Source: AG2 sp036493735
Lineage (GTDB): Bacteria; Gemmatimonadota; Gemmatimonadetes; Gemmatimonadales; Gemmatimonadaceae
Direction of reading: 5' to 3'
Length of the DNA: 64,000 bases
Assembly (NCBI GenBank): GCA_036493735.1
Contig: DASXPH010000057.1
Coordinates: forward strand, 14,925 to 78,924
The notes below the pieces were generated by a model. It saw only the letters and a program-made list of their open reading frames with translations, did not search any database and was not told the DNA's origin. Made by a program: the position numbers and the translations under genes. Positions within the stretch are counted from its first letter, which is position 1; every line of letters begins with the position of its first letter. Positions 36,745 to 46,179 of this stretch are shown here, piece after piece.

Positions 36745-36781
36745 GGTTGGCAGCGGCTCGCGTCGCGAGCCGCTGCCAACC
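36745..36781. repeat. 17-bp perfect hairpin downstream of acs
   Basis: GGTTGGCAGCGGCTCGC (36745-36761) is followed after 3 nt by its exact reverse complement (36765-36781). It lies 33 bp past the acs stop. Neither strand has a T-run after it, so it may be a transcript-stabilising hairpin, a rho-dependent stop, or a repeated palindrome rather than a classical terminator. Confidence 0.7.
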
Positions 36782-36814
36782 CGCGAGACGAGAGCCGTCG
36801 CTCGCGCCTCCAAG

Positions 36815-38776
36815 TCACTCACGTTCTTCGTATTGCTCCTTGAGCGATGCGACCACGTTCGGGTCGGCGAGGGTTGTCGTGTCACCCAACGCGCGGCCCT
36901 CCGCGATGTCGCGCAGGAGGCGGCGCATGATCTTGCCCGAGCGCGTTTTTGGAAGATCGGCGCTGAACAGGATGTCATCCGGACGGGCGATTGCGCCGAT
37001 CTTATCGGCGACGAAGGTGCGCAGCTCCTCGCGCAGGTCCTGACTCTGCTTGAATCCTTCGCGCAGCGTGACGAACGCTGCGAGCGCCTGACCCTTCAGC
37101 TCGTGCGACCGGCCGACAACGGCGGCCTCGGCGACGGCGGGGTGTTCGACGAGAGCCGACTCGACCTCCATCGTCCCGATGCGATGTCCGGCGACGTTCA
37201 GAACATCGTCAACTCGGCCGAGGATCCAGAAGTAGCCGTCGTCGTCGCGCTTGGCGCCGTCGCCGGGAAAATACAGATCCGGACGGCCGGGCCATTTCGA
37301 GAAGTACGTCTGCACGTAGCGCTCGTCGTCACCCCAGATCGTCCGAAGCATCGAGGGCCAGGGCTTGGTGAGGGCGAGCAGGCCGCCGCCAACCGGGATC
37401 ACATCGCCCTTGGCGTCGAGAAGCTCCGCCGAGAACCCAGGGATTGGAATGGTGGCACTGCCGGGTTTTGTGTCCGTGATCCCCGGAAGGGGTGAGATCG
37501 CGATGGCGCCAGTCTCCGTCTGCCACCAGGTATCGACGATCGGGCAGCGTCCGCCGCCGATGTGCTCCTGATACCACATCCACGCTTCGGGATTGATTGG
37601 CTCACCCACGGACCCGAGCAGTCGAAGCCGGGAGAGGTCGTGCTTCGCCGGCCAGTGATCGCCCCACTTCATGAACGCGCGAATGGCCGTTGGCGCGGTA
37701 TAGAGGATCGTCACGCCCAGTCGCTCGCAGATGTCCCAGAAGCGGTCCTTCTCCGGCCAATCGGGTGCGCCCTCGTAGATGACACACGTCGCGCCGTTAG
37801 CCAGCGGACCATAGACGACGTACGAGTGACCCGTCACCCAGCCGATGTCCGCGGTACACCAGAAGACGTCATCCTCCTTGAGGTCGAAGACGATGCGTGT
37901 GGTCGTCGCACAGCCGACGAGATAGCCGCCCGTCGTGTGCACGATGCCCTTCGGTTTGCCGGTGGTGCCCGAGGTATAAAGGATGTACAACACGTCCTCG
38001 GCGTCCATCTTGGCCGGCTCGCACTTCGCCGACGCGTCGGCCATGAGGCGATGCCACCAGTGGTCTCGTCCCTCGCGCATCGTGGCGAAGGCTTCATCGC
38101 CGACAGAGCCGGGTCGCCGCTGCACCACGACGACGTGCTCGATCGACATGCATTCCTCGAGCGCCTTGTCGGCATTGCGCTTGAGCGGCACGATCTGACC
38201 GCGGCGGTAGCCACCATCGGCGGTGATGAGGACCTTCGCCTTCGCGTCGTTGATACGATCGCGCAGCGACTCCGGTGAGAAGCCGCCGAATACAACGGAG
38301 TGAATCGCGCCGATTCGGGTGCAGGCGAGCATCGCGATTGCGGCTTCCGGTACGAGCGGCATGTAGATCGCCACTCGGTCGCCGCGTTGCACGCCGAGCT
38401 TCTTCAACACGTTCGCGAACTTCTGGACCTCGACGTAGAGGTCCCAGTAGGTCAGCGTCCTCCGATCGCCGGGCTCGCCCTCCCAGACGATCGCCGCCTT
38501 ATTGCGACGCGGCGTATCGATGTGACGGTCGACGCAGTTGTACGAGATGTTGATCTTGCCACCGACGAACCACTTCGCGCGGGGCGGATCCCACTGCAGC
38601 ACTTCGTTCCATTTCTGGAACCAGTGGAGCGACTCGGCTTGTTTCGCCCAATAGGATTCCGGATTCCGAGCAGCGCTATCGTAGATCGCCGGGTCGGATA
38701 CGTTGGCTTCCCGACGGAATTCATCACTGGGAGCGAACTTCCGGTTCTCTTGCAGCAGGACGTCGATGTCGGACAC
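36815..38776 (-). CDS. acs: Acetyl-CoA synthetase
   Basis: 653 residues. Makes acetyl-CoA from acetate, ATP and CoA in the cytoplasm. Motifs are YTSGTTGKPKGIVH (AMP-binding), WWQTETG, GRVDDVLNVAGHRIG, and the regulated lysine in KTRSGKIMRRLL. The opening ESYWAKQAESLHWFQKW is typical of Acs. GTG 38776. No regulator or actP gene is adjacent. Confidence 0.97.
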   Translation of the reverse strand: MSDIDVLLQENRKFAPSDEFRREANVSDPAIYDSAARNPESYWAKQAESLHWFQKWNEVLQWDPPRAKWFVGGKINISYNCVDRHIDTPRRNKAAIVWEGEPGDRRTLTYWDLYVEVQKFANVLKKLGVQRGDRVAIYMPLVPEAAIAMLACTRIGAIHSVVFGGFSPESLRDRINDAKAKVLITADGGYRRGQIVPLKRNADKALEECMSIEHVVVVQRRPGSVGDEAFATMREGRDHWWHRLMADASAKCEPAKMDAEDVLYILYTSGTTGKPKGIVHTTGGYLVGCATTTRIVFDLKEDDVFWCTADIGWVTGHSYVVYGPLANGATCVIYEGAPDWPEKDRFWDICERLGVTILYTAPTAIRAFMKWGDHWPAKHDLSRLRLLGSVGEPINPEAWMWYQEHIGGGRCPIVDTWWQTETGAIAISPLPGITDTKPGSATIPIPGFSAELLDAKGDVIPVGGGLLALTKPWPSMLRTIWGDDERYVQTYFSKWPGRPDLYFPGDGAKRDDDGYFWILGRVDDVLNVAGHRIGTMEVESALVEHPAVAEAAVVGRSHELKGQALAAFVTLREGFKQSQDLREELRTFVADKIGAIARPDDILFSADLPKTRSGKIMRRLLRDIAEGRALGDTTTLADPNVVASLKEQYEERE

Positions 38777-38931
38777 GATCGGCAGAGGCAGAGGGTTGAG
38801 GCAGAGAGCCAGAGGCTAGAGGCAACATCTGCCCTTCCATCGGAGCCCGCAAGACTCTCACAGCGCTCGCATCTATGTTTGGGCATGACCCATCGCGCCA
38901 GTGCCAAACCACACCGGAGCCTGCCGGGGCG

Positions 38932-39642
38932 ATGACGCACGTGCTCGAAGCCGAGCGGTTGACGCGAGTGTTCGCGCGCCGGCGAGCCGTGAATGACGTC
39001 ACGCTCCAGCTGGAGGAGGCAGAGTGTCTGGCGCTCTTCGGGCCGAATGGCGCCGGCAAGACGACGCTGCTTCGACTCTTCGCGGGGCTGCTGCGGCCGA
39101 CGTCGGGGAGTGCACGGGTGAACGGACATCTGCTGCGGGGCGACGCGTCGACGCGTTCTCATGTCGGCTTCATCTCGCATCAAAGCATGTTGTACGCCGC
39201 GCTGAGCGTGCGAGAGAATGTCGAGCTCACGGCGAATCTGTACGGAATGCCGAACATCCGCGGCGCGGCGGACGAGGCGATGCGAGAAATGCGCGTCATG
39301 GACAGAGCGAACGCTCCCGTACGTGCACTCAGCCGCGGTCTCCAGCAGCGGGTGTCGATCGCCAGGGCTCTCGTCCACCGTCCGCGCGTGCTACTGCTCG
39401 ATGAACCGTATACGGGTCTGGATGCGCTTGGCGCGGCGGCGCTCACGGAGATTCTGATGCGCCTGCGCGCCGATGGCGCAACGCTGGTTCTCGTCACACA
39501 CAACATCAGCGAAGGGCTGGCGGTGGCGAGCCATGCGGCGGTGATGCATGGCGGACGGTTGCTGCGGCTGGAGCGTCGTGAGGTGCTCGACAGCGAGAGC
39601 TACGCCGAGGCGTATCGCGAGCTGGTGGGGGGTGGGCGATGA
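38932..39642 (+). CDS. ccmA: Heme exporter ATP-binding protein
   Basis: 236-residue ABC ATPase of the CcmA type. Walker A GPNGAGKT, signature LSRGLQQRV (in place of LSGGQ), and Walker B LLLDEPYTGLD. With CcmB, CcmC and CcmD it forms the heme-handling complex of system I cytochrome c maturation; its ATPase releases holo-CcmE. ATG 38932 is favoured over the frame's earlier codons. It is the first gene of a plus-strand operon running to at least 45071, each gene overlapping or abutting the next. Confidence 0.93.
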   Translation: MTHVLEAERLTRVFARRRAVNDVTLQLEEAECLALFGPNGAGKTTLLRLFAGLLRPTSGSARVNGHLLRGDASTRSHVGFISHQSMLYAALSVRENVELTANLYGMPNIRGAADEAMREMRVMDRANAPVRALSRGLQQRVSIARALVHRPRVLLLDEPYTGLDALGAAALTEILMRLRADGATLVLVTHNISEGLAVASHAAVMHGGRLLRLERREVLDSESYAEAYRELVGGGR

Positions 39643-40322
39643 GACCGGGTCTTCTCGCGTCCGCCTGGGTCATAGCTCGGAAAGACCTGACAATCGAGTT
39701 TCGCACGCGTACGGCGTTTCTCGCGGTGCTCGTCTTCGCGATCTTGGGAGTCGCGATCTTCTACTTCGCGTGGGATGTCACCGCGGTTGCGGCGATGGAT
39801 CTCGCGCCCGGCGTGCTGTGGGTGATCTTCACCTTCTCCGGGCTGCTTAGCCTTCAACGCTCGTTTGGCGTGGAGCTAGCCGATCGGGCGATGGACGTGC
39901 TCCTGCTTTCGCCGGTCGATCGCGAGGCCATCTTCCTTGGCAAGGCGCTCGCGAACCTGATCTTCGTGTCCGGGGTTCAGCTGCTGACGATTCCGAGCGT
40001 GGCACTGCTGTACAACCTTCCGCTAGGGCGTGCACTTCCCATACTGTTCGCTATCGCGCTGCTCGCGGCCGTCGGCCTCGTGGCGATCGGAACGTTGTTC
40101 AGCGCCATGGCGGCCAACACGCGGCTAGCAGAGCTTCTGCTGCCGATGCTCAGCCTTCCGTTCTTCGTGCCGGTGGTGTACGGCGCGGCGCAAGCGACGT
40201 CGACGTTGCTCGCCGGCAGGCCGATCTCGGAAGCGTGGCCTTTTCTGAAGTTACTCATCGCATTCGACCTGGTGTTCCTGACTGCATGCACACTCGCGTT
40301 TCCGTTCACCCTCGAGGAATGA
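39639..40322 (+). CDS. ccmB: Heme exporter permease
   Basis: 227 residues, about six membrane helices, matching CcmB: ARKDLTIEFRTRTAFLAVLVFAI near the start and LPMLSLPFFVPVVYGAAQAT in the middle. ATG overlaps ccmA's stop (ATGA). With CcmA it acts in cytochrome c maturation at the inner membrane. Confidence 0.93.
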   Translation: MRPGLLASAWVIARKDLTIEFRTRTAFLAVLVFAILGVAIFYFAWDVTAVAAMDLAPGVLWVIFTFSGLLSLQRSFGVELADRAMDVLLLSPVDREAIFLGKALANLIFVSGVQLLTIPSVALLYNLPLGRALPILFAIALLAAVGLVAIGTLFSAMAANTRLAELLLPMLSLPFFVPVVYGAAQATSTLLAGRPISEAWPFLKLLIAFDLVFLTACTLAFPFTLEE

Positions 40323-41056
40323 CTTCCGCTCCAATCGGCGGCGAATCATCCGCTCCGATGGACGCATCGCAGCGCGTGCCCCTGTTCGGGCCCCTGTTTG
40401 TCGTCGCTGTTCTGGGCATGGCGGCGGCGTACGTGCGGGCGATTTTCTTCACGCCCATCGAGGCTCTCCAGGGCGCGGCGCAGAAGATCTATTACATCCA
40501 TGTGCCGTCGGCGTTGAGCGCCTACCTCGCGCTCACGATCGTCGCGCTGATGTCGATCGTCTATCTGTGGCTCGGTGACGAGCGCGCCGATCGGCTCGCC
40601 GAGAGCGCGGGAGAGGTTGGCCTTCTCTTTCTCACTGGCGTGTTGACGACCGGCCCGCTCTGGGCGAAGCCCATCTGGGGGACCTGGTGGACCTGGGACG
40701 CGCGCCTAACGCTGACGCTGTTCCTGTGGTTCTTGACGGCGGGATATCTGGTGCTCCGCGGCGCGATCGAAGATCGGGCGATGCGGGCGCGCTACTCGGC
40801 GGTGCTTGGCATTCTCGCCGCCGTGCTCATCCCATTCATTCACCTCAGCGTGTACCTGTTCAACACGCTGCATCCAATGCCGATCCTGTTGAAGCCGGCC
40901 AAGCCATCGATGCCCAACGAAATGGTCGTGACGTTCCTCGGCTTTTTCGCGGCCTGCGCGGTGCTCTGCATCGCGCTCATCAGGGCGCGCTATCGCTACG
41001 GCTTGGAGCGGGACGCGCTGCAGGCGATCGAGAGCGGTGGCGAGGAGGGCGACTGA
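40319..41056 (+). CDS. ccmC: Heme exporter protein, tryptophan-rich (WWD) domain
   Basis: 245 residues, six membrane helices. The WWD heme-binding strip reads WGTWWTWDARLT. Conserved His residues flank it in IHVPSALSAYL and FIHLSVYLFNTLHP. CcmC loads heme onto CcmE. Starts at ATG 40319, overlapping ccmB by 4 bp. The open frame 84 bp upstream is ccmB shadow. No ccmE, ccmF or ccmH is in the window. Confidence 0.94.
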   Translation: MTSAPIGGESSAPMDASQRVPLFGPLFVVAVLGMAAAYVRAIFFTPIEALQGAAQKIYYIHVPSALSAYLALTIVALMSIVYLWLGDERADRLAESAGEVGLLFLTGVLTTGPLWAKPIWGTWWTWDARLTLTLFLWFLTAGYLVLRGAIEDRAMRARYSAVLGILAAVLIPFIHLSVYLFNTLHPMPILLKPAKPSMPNEMVVTFLGFFAACAVLCIALIRARYRYGLERDALQAIESGGEEGD

Positions 41057-41057
41057 G

Positions 41058-41231
41058 ATGATCCTCCAGCCATCCGGCCCGCCCGATACGACTGGCTACT
41101 ATCGCGTGGCATATGTGTGGGCGGCGCTGCTCTACGCGGGCTATGCGGTGTTGCTGTGGGCTCGCGGACGGCGTGTTTGGGAGCGCTTGGCGGCCTCGTC
41201 GCGGGAAGGCCAGTCTGGACGTGATGCCTGA
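41058..41231 (+). CDS. CcmD-like small membrane protein
   Basis: 57 residues. A single hydrophobic helix (VAYVWAALLYAGYAVLLWA) is followed by a basic tail (RGRRVWERL), the topology of CcmD. It starts one base after the ccmC stop and overlaps the next gene by 8 bp, so its place in the ccm order matches CcmD. Sequence conservation in CcmD is weak, so the name rests largely on context. Confidence 0.78.
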   Translation: MILQPSGPPDTTGYYRVAYVWAALLYAGYAVLLWARGRRVWERLAASSREGQSGRDA

Positions 41232-42771
41232 CGGGTCGGAGCCTCGCGTCGGCACGGTACACCTCGTCGGCGCGGGGCCAGGCGACCCGGGACTCGTCAC
41301 CGTCCGCGGTCGCGAGATGATCGAGCGTTGTGACGCAATCGTGTTCGACGCGCTGGCGAATCCGGCGCTCTACGCCGGCAGCGCGGCGGAACTGCACGAC
41401 GTTGGTAAGCGTGGTGGAAGCGTCGATTCGGCGCGCCAGGAGGAAATCTGCGCGCTGCTCGTCAGGCTCGCGCGCGATGGCAAGGACGTCGTGCGGCTCA
41501 AGGGGGGCGATCCCTTCGTCTTTGGACGGGGGAGCGAAGAGGCGCAGGCGCTCGCGGCGGCGGAAATTCCGTTCGAGGTCGTTCCCGGCGTCACAGCTGG
41601 TATTGCCGCCCCGGCGTACGCCGGGATTCCGGTGACCCATCGCGGGCTCGCGACATCAGTCACCTTCGTGACTGGTCATGAGGATCCCACGAAGGGCGCG
41701 CCGACGGTGGATTGGGACGCGCTCGCCCGCGCCGGCGGAACGCTCGTGTTGTACATGGGCGTGCGCGCGTTGCCGCGGATCGTTCACGGTCTGCATCGTG
41801 GCGGTCTGTCGCCGAATACGCCGGCTGCCGCGGTACAGTGGGGCACCCATCCCGAGCAGCGCACAGTCGTGGCGACGCTCGCGACTCTCGAAGAGCGCGT
41901 ATTGGAGGAGGGACTGGAGGCGCCAGTAATCTTCGTCATCGGCGACGTCGTCTCACTGCGACGCGAGATCGCCTGGTTCGAGCAGCGACCTCTCTTCGGG
42001 TGGCGGGTGCTGGTGACGCGCGCCCAATCGCCGCGCTCCGCGCTTGCGGACGAGCTCACGGCTGCCGGAGCGCAGGTCCTCGAAGCGCCAGCAACGCGCA
42101 TCGAGCCATTGGACATCGACCTCCTCCGAGCGACCATTTCGCACCTCGACGCGTACGATTGGCTTGTCCTGACGAGTCAGAACGGCGTCGATATTTTCTG
42201 GACGTCGCTCCGCGGTCTCGGCCTGGATGCACGCGCGCTCTGTGCCTTACGAGTGGCGGCGGTCGGTCCGGCGACGGCGGATGCGCTCCTGGAGCGCGGC
42301 ATTGCCGTGGACGTGACGCCCGAGCGCTTCGTCGCCGAAGGCGTGCTCGAGGCGCTGGCGAAACGCGGGTCGATGAAGGGCGCACGCATCCTCTACGTTG
42401 CGGCCGAAGGCGCGCGTACGGTGCTGCCTCAGGGGCTGGTGGAGCTCGGCGCGCGTGTTGACGTGGTGCAAGCATATCGCTCGACGCCCGACGACGCAGC
42501 GTGCGACGCGATGCGGTCGTTCGCGGCGACCGCGGACGAGCGCGCCGTCGCCGCCTTTACCTCGGCTTCTGCGGTACGCGCTTTCGCCGACGCGGTCGGA
42601 GACGCAGGCCGGCGGGTGTGTGCGGCGAGCATCGGTCCGGCGACGTCGGCCGCGGCACGCGAGGCCGGTCTCGAGGTGCGGATCGAGGCGAAAGAGTCCA
42701 CCATCCCGGCGCTCGTGAGAGCGATCGAGGCATATGCGACACACGAGCGAGGAGCGACGACGGCGCGATGA
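41224..42771 (+). CDS. Fused uroporphyrinogen-III C-methyltransferase / uroporphyrinogen-III synthase
   Basis: 515 residues. The first 250 are a SAM-dependent methyltransferase (CobA/SumT): VGAGPGDPGLVTVRG, VRLKGGDPFVFGRG, PGVTAGIAAPAYAGIPVTHRG. The rest is HemD: LVTRAQSPRSALADEL, DWLVLTSQNGVDIFW, VAAVGPATADAL, AAFTSASAVRAF. It covers both fates of hydroxymethylbilane: ring closure to uroporphyrinogen III and methylation towards siroheme/cobalamin. ATG 41224 overlaps the CcmD-like gene by 8 bp. Such fusions are known, but placing it inside a ccm operon ties it to cytochrome supply. Confidence 0.93.
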   Translation: MPDGSEPRVGTVHLVGAGPGDPGLVTVRGREMIERCDAIVFDALANPALYAGSAAELHDVGKRGGSVDSARQEEICALLVRLARDGKDVVRLKGGDPFVFGRGSEEAQALAAAEIPFEVVPGVTAGIAAPAYAGIPVTHRGLATSVTFVTGHEDPTKGAPTVDWDALARAGGTLVLYMGVRALPRIVHGLHRGGLSPNTPAAAVQWGTHPEQRTVVATLATLEERVLEEGLEAPVIFVIGDVVSLRREIAWFEQRPLFGWRVLVTRAQSPRSALADELTAAGAQVLEAPATRIEPLDIDLLRATISHLDAYDWLVLTSQNGVDIFWTSLRGLGLDARALCALRVAAVGPATADALLERGIAVDVTPERFVAEGVLEALAKRGSMKGARILYVAAEGARTVLPQGLVELGARVDVVQAYRSTPDDAACDAMRSFAATADERAVAAFTSASAVRAFADAVGDAGRRVCAASIGPATSAAAREAGLEVRIEAKESTIPALVRAIEAYATHERGATTAR

Positions 42772-43085
42772 GCGAGGCGAGAGGGAACCAGGAGACTGGT
42801 GAGGAGATTCGGGTGGTCGATAATCCAGAGGCCAATCAGTTCGAGGCCCACGTGGACGGCCACGTCGCGTTCGTCTCGTACATCAAGCGAGGAGACACGA
42901 TCTTCTTCACCCACACGGAGGTGCCGAGCGAGCTGCAAGGACGCGGAGTGGCGAGCGTGCTCGCGAAGGCCGTGCTCGACCGCGCGCGCAACGAGCGCTG
43001 GAGGGTGCTGCCGCGTTGTCCCTTCATCGCGAAGTACATCGAGAGACACCCGGAGTATCAATCGATGGTGAGACGGGAAGAGTGA
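42768..43085 (+). CDS. GNAT-like N-acetyltransferase (YidJ/Gcn5-related small type)
   Basis: 105 residues. The core VAFVSYIKRGDTIFFTHTEVP and GRGVASVLAKAVLDRAR match the short acetyl-CoA-binding GNAT fold (the Q/RxxGxG/A loop is QGRGVA). WRVLPRCPFIAKYIERHPEY is typical of the YidJ subgroup. It sits between two tetrapyrrole genes, overlapping the previous by 4 bp and 4 bp before hemC. Substrate unknown. Confidence 0.85.
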   Translation: MSEARGNQETGEEIRVVDNPEANQFEAHVDGHVAFVSYIKRGDTIFFTHTEVPSELQGRGVASVLAKAVLDRARNERWRVLPRCPFIAKYIERHPEYQSMVRREE

Positions 43086-43089
43086 GCGA

Positions 43090-44055
43090 GTGCACGCTCA
43101 CGCGAAGATTCTTCTCATAGCGACGCGGTCTTCGGAGCTTGCGTTGCGACAAGCGCGGCAGGTGCAAACCGCGCTCGCGCGCGCAGGTGTCGCGGCCGAG
43201 CTCAAGACCTACAAGACCGCCGGCGACAGGAAGCTGGACGAGCCGTTGAACGCGATCGGGGGCAAGGGGCTGTTCACCAAGGAGCTCGAGGCGGATCTCG
43301 CGCGCGGCGCGGTGCAGTGCTGCGTGCACTCCCTGAAGGACTTGCCGACGGACATGGCCGAGGGCCTAACGATTGGCGCGGTGTTGTCGCGCGAGGATCC
43401 GCGAGACGTCCTGATCGTCAACAGTGTGACTGGAGCCACGACGATCGCCGACTTGCCGCGCGGCTCGCGTGTCGGCACGTCGAGCCTGCGGCGACGGGCG
43501 CAATTGATGGCCCTTCGCTCGGATGTCGAGGTCGTGTCACTCCGTGGGAACGTGCCCACGCGCATTCGCAAGGTGGACGACGGCCAGGTGCACGCCGCTA
43601 TTCTCGCGGCGGCCGGCGTGCATCGACTCGGCATCTCCCAGCGCATCGGCAGCTATCTCGATGGACCGGAGTGGCTGCCGGCCGCGGGTCAGGGCGCCAT
43701 CGCGGTGCAGATCAGAGGCGACGATGAGCAAATGCGAAACGTGCTCGCCTCGCTGCACGACGAGGAGACGTGGTGCCACGTCCGCGCCGAGCGCGCCTTC
43801 CTGGGCGCGCTCGAAGGGGGGTGTCAGGTGCCGATCGGCGCCCTGACGCTGCCACGCGATGGCGAGTTGACCCTCTTCGGCATGATTGCCGACGTGGATG
43901 GACGTCGCATTGTTCGGGGCGAGCACCCCGTGGACCCGCAGAACCCGGAGCTGGCGGGGATTCGCCTCGCGAACGACTTGCGCAGCCGCGGAGCCACGGA
44001 GATTCTCGAGGGGCTGAGGCGCGCCGAGCAGGTACCGGCGCCGCAGCCGGAATGA
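43090..44055 (+). CDS. hemC: Hydroxymethylbilane synthase (porphobilinogen deaminase)
   Basis: 321 residues. Condenses four porphobilinogens into hydroxymethylbilane. The dipyrromethane cofactor cysteine is Cys245 in GGCQVPIGAL. TRSSELALRQARQVQ, KGLFTKELE, HSLKDLPTDM and VGTSSLRRRAQL are all present. Starts at GTG 43090 and overlaps hemB by 4 bp. Confidence 0.96.
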   Translation: MHAHAKILLIATRSSELALRQARQVQTALARAGVAAELKTYKTAGDRKLDEPLNAIGGKGLFTKELEADLARGAVQCCVHSLKDLPTDMAEGLTIGAVLSREDPRDVLIVNSVTGATTIADLPRGSRVGTSSLRRRAQLMALRSDVEVVSLRGNVPTRIRKVDDGQVHAAILAAAGVHRLGISQRIGSYLDGPEWLPAAGQGAIAVQIRGDDEQMRNVLASLHDEETWCHVRAERAFLGALEGGCQVPIGALTLPRDGELTLFGMIADVDGRRIVRGEHPVDPQNPELAGIRLANDLRSRGATEILEGLRRAEQVPAPQPE

Positions 44056-45071
44056 CGTTCGAGCCGTATCTTCCAAAAATGCCTTCATTCCCGACCTACC
44101 GGCCGCGGCGACTGCGTCGCACCGAATCGTTGCGCCGCCTCGTGCGCGAAACCCAGCTCGAGCCGTCACAGCTCGTCCTGCCCCTGTTCGTGCGATCGGG
44201 GAAGGGCATTCGCCAGCCGGTTGGCTCGATGCCGGGAGTATGTCAGGCATCCATTGACGAGATGCTGCGCGATGCGCGCGAGGCGGAGCGGTTAGGCATC
44301 GGTGGTGTGCTACTCTTCGGTATCCCCGACGTGAAGGACGCGATCGGGTCGTCGGCATGGGACGAGCATGGTCCGGTGCAGGAAGCGGTGCGAGCCCTCA
44401 AGAAGGAGACGTCGCGCCTCGTGGTCATCACGGACGTCTGTATGTGCGAGTACACCGATCATGGCCATTGCGGAGTGCTCGAGAACGGCGACGTGAACAA
44501 CGATGCGACGCTCGAGCTGCTCGCGAGGGAAGCGCTGTCGCACGCGCGCGCGGGCGCGGACGTCATCGCGCCAAGCGATATGATGGACGGGCGAGTGCGC
44601 GCGATTCGTGAGGTGCTCGATGGCGAAGGCTTCAGCAACACGCCGATTCTGAGCTACGCGGCGAAGTTCGCCAGTGGATGTTACGGTCCGTTCCGTGAAG
44701 CGGCCGAATCGACTCCGCAGAGCGGTGATCGGCGCGGATATCAGATGGACTCGGCGAACATCGACGAAGCGATGCGGGAGGTGTGGCTGGACGTCGACGA
44801 AGGCGCGGACATGATCATGGTGAAGCCCGCGGGCCCCTACCTCGATGTCATTCATCGGGTGAAAGAGGAGACGGGTTATCCGGTTGTCGCCTACCAGGTG
44901 AGCGGCGAGTACGCGATGATCAAGGCGGCAGCCGAGCGCGGCTGGATCGATGGAGAGCGCGTCATGATGGAATCGTTGATCGGCATTCGGCGCGCGGGCG
45001 CGGACGTCATCATCACGTACTTCGCGGCCGAGGCCGCGCGGCGCCTCACCCGAAACGATCAGCTACCTTAG
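44052..45071 (+). CDS. hemB: Delta-aminolevulinic acid dehydratase (porphobilinogen synthase)
   Basis: 339 residues. Joins two 5-aminolevulinates. The zinc-type site DVCMCEYTDHGHCG has three cysteines, so this is the Zn-dependent class. The Schiff-base lysines are in SYAAKFASGCYGPFREA and MIMVKPAGPYLD. ATG 44052 overlaps the hemC stop (ATGA). A second ATG lies 27 bp later. Confidence 0.96.
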   Translation: MTFEPYLPKMPSFPTYRPRRLRRTESLRRLVRETQLEPSQLVLPLFVRSGKGIRQPVGSMPGVCQASIDEMLRDAREAERLGIGGVLLFGIPDVKDAIGSSAWDEHGPVQEAVRALKKETSRLVVITDVCMCEYTDHGHCGVLENGDVNNDATLELLAREALSHARAGADVIAPSDMMDGRVRAIREVLDGEGFSNTPILSYAAKFASGCYGPFREAAESTPQSGDRRGYQMDSANIDEAMREVWLDVDEGADMIMVKPAGPYLDVIHRVKEETGYPVVAYQVSGEYAMIKAAAERGWIDGERVMMESLIGIRRAGADVIITYFAAEAARRLTRNDQLP

Positions 45072-45075
45072 ACAC

Positions 45076-46128
45076 ATGAGATACAGAACCTTTCCCGCGG
45101 CGGACGTGACGGTTTCCGAGGTGGGCTTCGGGACGTGGACGCTGTCCACGGGCTGGTGGGGCGAGAAGAGCGACGACGATGCCGTCGCGATGCTGCGGCG
45201 CGCGCTCGACGAGCATGGCATCACCTTCTTCGACGCGGCGGACACTTACGGCAACGGACGCGCGGAGCGACAGCTCGCCAGCGCATTCAAGGGTCGACGC
45301 GAGGACGTCGTGATCGCGACGAAGGTCGGCTACGACATCTACGACGAGTCGGCTCAGCGCGCGCGACGCGGCCAGAGCGAGCTGCCGATGCGCACCGACC
45401 CCGAGTACATCCGCTATGCGGTGGATCGGTGCCTCGAGCGCCTGGAGACCGACTACCTCGACGTTCTGCAAGTTCATAACGTCAAGATGGAACAGGTGCG
45501 GCAACCCGAGCTCTGGGATACGCTGCGGGCGCTCAAACGCGAGGGGAAGATCAAAGCGTGGGGCGCGGCGTTCGGTCCCGCGATCGGGTGGCTGTACGAG
45601 GCGGTGGAGCTTATGGAGCGGGAGCGTGACATCGACACCATCCAGATGATCTGGAACATCATCGAGCAGCATCCGGGCACGGCGATGATCGAGGCCGCGC
45701 GCACCAGCGCGCCGGCGTGTTGCTTCAACATCCGGGTGACGCACGCCTCGGGTATGCTGGAAGGAAAGTACACCGAGGATACGATCTTCCCGCCTAACGA
45801 TCACCGCCGCCATCGGCCGCGCTCCTGGCTCGTGAACGGTCTCAGGAAGATCCGTACGCTGGACTTCCTGACGGCGCGGATGACGCTGGGTCAGGCGGCG
45901 CTCAAGTGGCTGCTCGCGGAACCGTTGGTCGTGACGACGCTTCCGAACATCTACGACGACGAGCAGCTCGACGAGTTCGCCGCCGCGAGCGATGCTCTGG
46001 ATCTCGATGAGGAGACGCTGGAGCGGGTGGCGGATCTGTCGTCGCGCAACTTTGGCGTCGAAGAGGAGCCCATGGCCTACAAAGGGACCATGCAGCGTAG
46101 CGAGTGGAGCGCGGCGCGTGGCGCGTAA
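45076..46128 (+). CDS. Aldo/keto reductase
   Basis: 350 residues, a TIM-barrel NADPH oxidoreductase. The Asp-Tyr-Lys-His set is recognisable: Asp53 and Tyr58 in FFDAADTYGNGRAE, Lys83 in ATKVGYD, and His in LQVHNVKME. It starts 4 bp past the hemB stop and so is likely part of that operon, although no role in tetrapyrrole synthesis is evident. Confidence 0.88.
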   Translation: MRYRTFPAADVTVSEVGFGTWTLSTGWWGEKSDDDAVAMLRRALDEHGITFFDAADTYGNGRAERQLASAFKGRREDVVIATKVGYDIYDESAQRARRGQSELPMRTDPEYIRYAVDRCLERLETDYLDVLQVHNVKMEQVRQPELWDTLRALKREGKIKAWGAAFGPAIGWLYEAVELMERERDIDTIQMIWNIIEQHPGTAMIEAARTSAPACCFNIRVTHASGMLEGKYTEDTIFPPNDHRRHRPRSWLVNGLRKIRTLDFLTARMTLGQAALKWLLAEPLVVTTLPNIYDDEQLDEFAAASDALDLDEETLERVADLSSRNFGVEEEPMAYKGTMQRSEWSAARGA

Positions 46129-46179
46129 CGGCCTGAGCGCGGTCGACGCGTCACGCAACACGCTGCACACGCCACTACC

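Noticed and set aside
36745..36781. Calling the 17-bp hairpin after acs a classical terminator
   Set aside because: No T-run on either side, so it is listed as a repeat.
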